Below are positions 59,376-64,000 of a stretch of DNA of 64,000 nt, piece after piece (the stretch's first letter is position 1; each line of letters opens with the position of its first letter). A program made the position numbers and the translations under genes. The stretch is from Solanum dulcamara. Lineage: Eukaryota; Streptophyta; Magnoliopsida; Solanales; Solanaceae. The DNA lies in contig NC_077245.1 in the NCBI RefSeq assembly GCF_947179165.1, positions 36,449,286 to 36,513,285 of the forward strand, read 5' to 3'. The notes below the pieces were generated by a model that did no database searches, was not told the DNA's origin, and saw only the letters and a program-made list of their open reading frames with translations.

Positions 59376-61757
59376 TGTTACACCTCACCCTTTTTTTTAA
59401 ACTCAGAATGTCTCATAAGTTCCTTGAACATTATCATGTGAGCCGGATATGCTACGACACTGTCAAATGACTCCAAGGAGGGGAGGATGTGATACCCCAT
59501 AGTAGAGAAGGTTGGAGATGAAGTCATAAGAATCCGGAAGGAATTGGAGGCCAAGTAATGAGTCGTAGGACTCGATTTACCTACGTAAGCTACTAACTTG
59601 GAAGTCTTATATACTTAAGCTATTGGAGTACGTACCAAGCTTGCATAGCATGGATTATATAGGTTCTTAAAATAAGACGAGATTACAAACCCACGAGGGA
59701 GAAGAAAAAAGTGACATGTGGCAGCTAATAGAGGAGTGCCACGTGGAAGCACCTCAATTAAGTAGGTGACCCACCTTCTTGGGGGAGGTGGGCCCCACTT
59801 CCACGTGGCAGCCCCTAATTAGTTGTATAGATATGGTGGCCCAATCACGGCTGGACACGTATCACCCTAGGAGGCTAACATGTGTCACCCCCATATCCAC
59901 CCTATATATATGTGTATTGTGACTAAGTATCTCATTCTTAGCCAAAAATTCAGCCAAGAACAAGAAAAGAAAAACGTAGAGAGGAAGAGAAAGAAGGCAG
60001 CCATGGTTTCTAAGAAATTAAGCTAAGTTCTTTACTTTTCTTCCATGAATTAATTATCTACGGTATTACCTAAGCACGTGGAGGTGTATATATGTATTTT
60101 ACGATGTCTATAGAATTAATTCTTCATCTTGGAACTTGAGAGGAAGTTGAAAGAACAAAGAGGGAAAACGTTAAAAACTAGTTAACAAACCCATTTTTGG
60201 AGGGGACAGTTGTTAGTAATATTGGTATAACTTCCTGTGTACAGCTTCGTTTCAGGTGATTCAATATGATTTGGAAAGGTATTTCATATGTATATAACTT
60301 TCAAATCCAGTTTTGCTTTTAGCTTCTTGAAAAAGGGTGATGAAGTGTAGAGGAGGTACTGCCCAGATTTTGGTTTTGGAAATCTTACACGAATTGTTGT
60401 TGGTGTTTTGGGCATATCGTTTTGTACAAAATTGATGTAGGGGTGATTCGAAATTGTATGCAACACTAAGACACGTGTCTATAACTTTCATGAAGGACGT
60501 AAATCCTGTTTCCCTCCATTACCCCTTTGAAACGAAGCAACAAGGTAAAACAGTAAGCTGTCCAGAATTCACGTTTTGATAGTTTTGAGTGAGTTGTTGC
60601 TGTAGGGGTGTAATGTATGGTTGCAGGGACTAAATACATTCTAAAAGGGATGTGGATGCTGCTGGTTGCATCCAAACGACCCCTCGTTGCGTATAATAAA
60701 AGGCGTTATAAAATAAAGGCTAGACGCCCTATTGTGATATCGTATTTTTGAATAAGTCGTTTGGAGTTTATGTTGTATATTGTTGGTGTAGATTACTTAA
60801 ACATATGCTGCAGGTTGTTGTTGTTTGTTGGCTATAGGTCTTAGGGTCCTAATTGGAAATTTGGATAGGGCACATTATAGGGGAGGTGCTGCCCAATTTT
60901 CGTTAATGCCTTAACAAACTAAAGAACAAGTCGAGGAAACGACTAAGGAAATACATTCCATTAATACTAAGGTGTAACCTAAGATGCTGGAAAGCTAAGA
61001 GTAGTTTATACTCGTATTACTTTCATATTGAATAGGTTCAGAGGACGACGAGTCGAGCAGGATAAAGAGTAACTCCCAAGAGGTTTGTGAAGCTTCTCTT
61101 GGTATATTTTTGGTATAGGTATGTAATGCCTATCTTTTCTCTTTTGGCATGTCTTAGATGTAAGCAGGATAAGATATGAACTTTGGGGGTAATTCCATTC
61201 CCAGGTTCTGAATATGACTTCAGGACCCTCACTCACTTTTGAATGTTAAACTTTAAAGTAGTAAGCTGCTATCTTCGAGTCTTCTATATGACTGTATAAC
61301 AATTGATTCGACTAAACTCTTGTTTGTAAAAAAAAGGCTCTGAGATAATCAATGCTCGGACTTCTATAAGATATTTCACATTGGTATACGTCTAAGATTT
61401 CTAAAAACTCCTTTTTACATAGTCCTTAGTGACAGTTAGAGAGTATACGTCAGATACCTTCTGCCCTGATCCCCAGGTGATGGTTCACTTGATGACTTCA
61501 TTGAGTCTCAGATAATGATTTAAACTGTGGTTTATTTCTCACTACTCTACTCGTGTATACTGTAATACTTCTTTCATTGAGTCCTAGGCTGGGTCTGTTA
61601 TCGTGCACAACTCACTGCATTGTCCACCTAGCCCTTCACTAGAGGGTCAGGTACGTATGTATATATATATATGATGATGAAGTGTTGTAATAAGGTGACG
61701 ATGGCGCAGGGCTTGATACTGATACTACAGATATGATTCACCGGATCCTTGAAAGGG
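59376..61757 (+). repeat. 3' LTR of copy D, truncated at the duplication joint
   Basis: Starts TGTTACACCTCACCC and follows the 5' LTR at 51880 closely. It is cut after GATCCTTGAAAGGG, where the 5' LTR continues CCGGCTATAATG (54270). About 670 bp of the 3' end are missing from this copy. Confidence 0.85.
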
Positions 61758-64000
61758 TACTGATGAGTCACCCAGGGTATATTCTATGGATGGTGTCCAA
61801 AAGATGGAATTTTGCAAGGAAAAACCTATCGCCATCTTTGATCGGCAAACTGGAAGATTGTAGACTAAAGACGTGCCTTCCAGCAAGATACGATAGAAAA
61901 ACCAAAACTAAAAAGAGGATGATCGGGGAACTAAAGCGAACATCAAATACAAGTATCCGCACCTGTAACCGATATTTATAGGTAACCCCGACTCCTGAAA
62001 CACGTATATAAAGTACTTGTAGGGAAGTATGTGTTAACAAGATCGGAAAGAATCTCCCTACAATTTGTATAAGGTACTAAGAGGAGTTTTGTCTAACATT
62101 CGGGGACGAATGTTCTAAAGGAGGGAAGGATGTTACACCTCACCCTTTTTTTTAAACTCAGAATGTCTCATAAGTTCCTTGAACATTATCATGTGAGCCG
62201 GATATGCTACGACACTGTCAAATGACTCCAAGGAGGGGAGGATGTGATACCCCATAGTAGAGAAGGTTGGAGATGAAGTCATAAGAATCCGGAAGGAATT
62301 GGAGGCCAAGTAATGAGTCGTAGGACTCGATTTACCTACGTAAGCTACTAACTTGGAAGTCTTATATACTTAAGCTATTGGAGTACGTACCAAGCTTGCA
62401 TAGCATGGATTATATAGGTTCTTAAAATAAGACGAGATTACAAACCCACGAGGGAGAAGAAAAAAGTGACATGTGGCAGCTAATAGAGGAGTGCCACGTG
62501 GAAGCACCTCAATTAAGTAGGTGACCCACCTTCTTGGGGGAGGTGGGCCCCACTTCCACGTGGCAGCCCCTAATTAGTTGTATAGATATGGTGGCCCAAT
62601 CACGGCTGGACACGTATCACCCTAGGAGGCTAACATGTGTCACCCCCATATCCACCCTATATATATGTGTATTGTGACTAAGTATCTCATTCTTAGCCAA
62701 AAATTCAGCCAAGAACAAGAAAAGAAAAACGTAGAGAGGAAGAGAAAGAAGGCAGCCATGGTTTCTAAGAAATTAAGCTAAGTTCTTTACTTTTCTTCCA
62801 TGAATTAATTATCTACGGTATTACCTAAGCACGTGGAGGTGTATATATGTATTTTACGATGTCTATAGAATTAATTCTTCATCTTGGAACTTGAGAGGAA
62901 GTTGAAAGAACAAAGAGGGAAAACGTTAAAAACTAGTTAACAAACCCATTTTTGGAGGGGACAGTTGTTAGTAATATTGGTATAACTTCCTGTGTACAGC
63001 TTCGTTTCAGGTGATTCAATATGATTTGGAAAGGTATTTCATATGTATATAACTTTCAAATCCAGTTTTGCTTTTAGCTTCTTGAAAAAGGGTGATGAAG
63101 TGTAGAGGAGGTACTGCCCAGATTTTGGTTTTGGAAATCTTACACGAATTGTTGTTGGTGTTTTGGGCATATCGTTTTGTACAAAATTGATGTAGGGGTG
63201 ATTCGAAATTGTATGCAACACTAAGACACGTGTCTATAACTTTCATGAAGGACGTAAATCCTGTTTCCCTCCATTACCCCTTTGAAACGAAGCAACAAGG
63301 TAAAACAGTAAGCTGTCCAGAATTCACGTTTTGATAGTTTTGAGTGAGTTGTTGCTGTAGGGGTGTAATGTATGGTTGCAGGGACTAAATACATTCTAAA
63401 AGGGATGTGGATGCTGCTGGTTGCATCCAAACGACCCCTCGTTGCGTATAATAAAAGGCGTTATAAAATAAAGGCTAGACGCCCTATTGTGATATCGTAT
63501 TTTTGAATAAGTCGTTTGGAGTTTATGTTGTATATTGTTGGTGTAGATTACTTAAACATATGCTGCAGGTTGTTGTTGTTTGTTGGCTATAGGTCTTAGG
63601 GTCCTAATTGGAAATTTGGATAGGGCACATTATAGGGGAGGTGCTGCCCAATTTTCGTTAATGCCTTAACAAACTAAAGAACAAGTCGAGGAAACGACTA
63701 AGGAAATACATTCCATTAATACTAAGGTGTAACCTAAGATGCTGGAAAGCTAAGAGTAGTTTATACTCGTATTACTTTCATATTGAATAGGTTCAGAGGA
63801 CGACGAGTCGAGCAGGATAAAGAGTAACTCCCAAGAGGTTTGTGAAGCTTCTCTTGGTATATTTTTGGTATAGGTATGTAATGCCTATCTTTTCTCTTTT
63901 GGCATGTCTTAGATGTAAGCAGGATAAGATATGAACTTTGGGGGTAATTCCATTCCCAGGTTCTGAATATGACTTCAGGACCCTCACTCACTTTTGAATG
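61758..64000 (+). repeat. Tandem duplication, second unit (runs off the window)
   Basis: Repeats 59003 onward: the integrase tail remnant (61758-61863), polypurine tract (62117-62130) and LTR from 62131. The window ends before its 3' limit, so more units or the true LTR end may follow. Confidence 0.9.

Larger units (their letters stand above)
59003..61757 (+). repeat. Tandem duplication, first unit (2755 bp)
   Basis: Every landmark in this block recurs 2755 bp downstream, with no difference in the lines I compared. The unit holds the last 373 bp of the internal region, the polypurine tract (59362-59375) and 2382 bp of LTR. The joint at 61753-61757 shows AAGGG shared by both parent ends. Confidence 0.92.

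Overview
This is plant nuclear DNA, almost certainly from a large, retrotransposon-rich Solanaceae genome (pepper, tobacco or nightshade type; the genus cannot be fixed). The clues are an RTE-type LINE with the Solanaceae 3' tail ending in (TTG)n, Tnt1-type Copia remains, long Gypsy LTRs with an initiator-Met-tRNA primer site, and one dicot xylan-modification gene. Only one intact protein gene is visible: a single-exon DUF579 glucuronoxylan 4-O-methyltransferase (GXM type) at 42694-43605 (+). Nearly everything else is mobile-element sequence, nested and decayed.

Layout. 1-6400: minus-strand remains of an OTA-type (Athila/Tat-like) Gypsy element with gag and protease but no visible reverse transcriptase or integrase. 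6785-31820: a pile-up of one chromovirus (Tekay/Del-like) family with 2.7-3.4 kb LTRs that start TGTTACACCCC and end near GTCGTGACA, followed by a TGGTATCAGAGC-type primer site. 32090-36517: another decayed chromovirus with gag and protease only. 36518-42400: AT-rich DNA with foldbacks, microsatellites, two short tandem arrays, a hAT-like element holding a LINE that itself holds plastid DNA, and a hAT MITE nested in another MITE. 42594-43605: the GXM gene. 44209-49290: a dead Tnt1-like Copia element on the minus strand. 49908-64000: more of the chromovirus family, ending in a 2755-bp tandem duplication that runs off the window.

The most unusual signal is 5S rRNA-derived DNA inside the internal regions of this chromovirus family. 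Three copies (11755-11874, 19362-19482, 57075-57193) are essentially full length and always antisense to the host element, with shared flanks. A fourth (28176-28269) is partial and in sense. Two of the hosts (14259-22721 and 51880 onward) share the same reduced internal plan, as expected of a non-autonomous family that multiplied with the 5S cargo on board. The second notable structure is a four-level nest at 38107-39850: tandem repeat, hAT-like element, LINE, and a filler made of plastid ycf2 and rps3 pieces.

The protein genes of the retroelements are all dead. Catalytic or metal-binding residues are repeatedly lost by G:C to A:T changes, as expected for long-methylated, silenced copies. All identifications come from reading the sequence against remembered family features; no database search was run.
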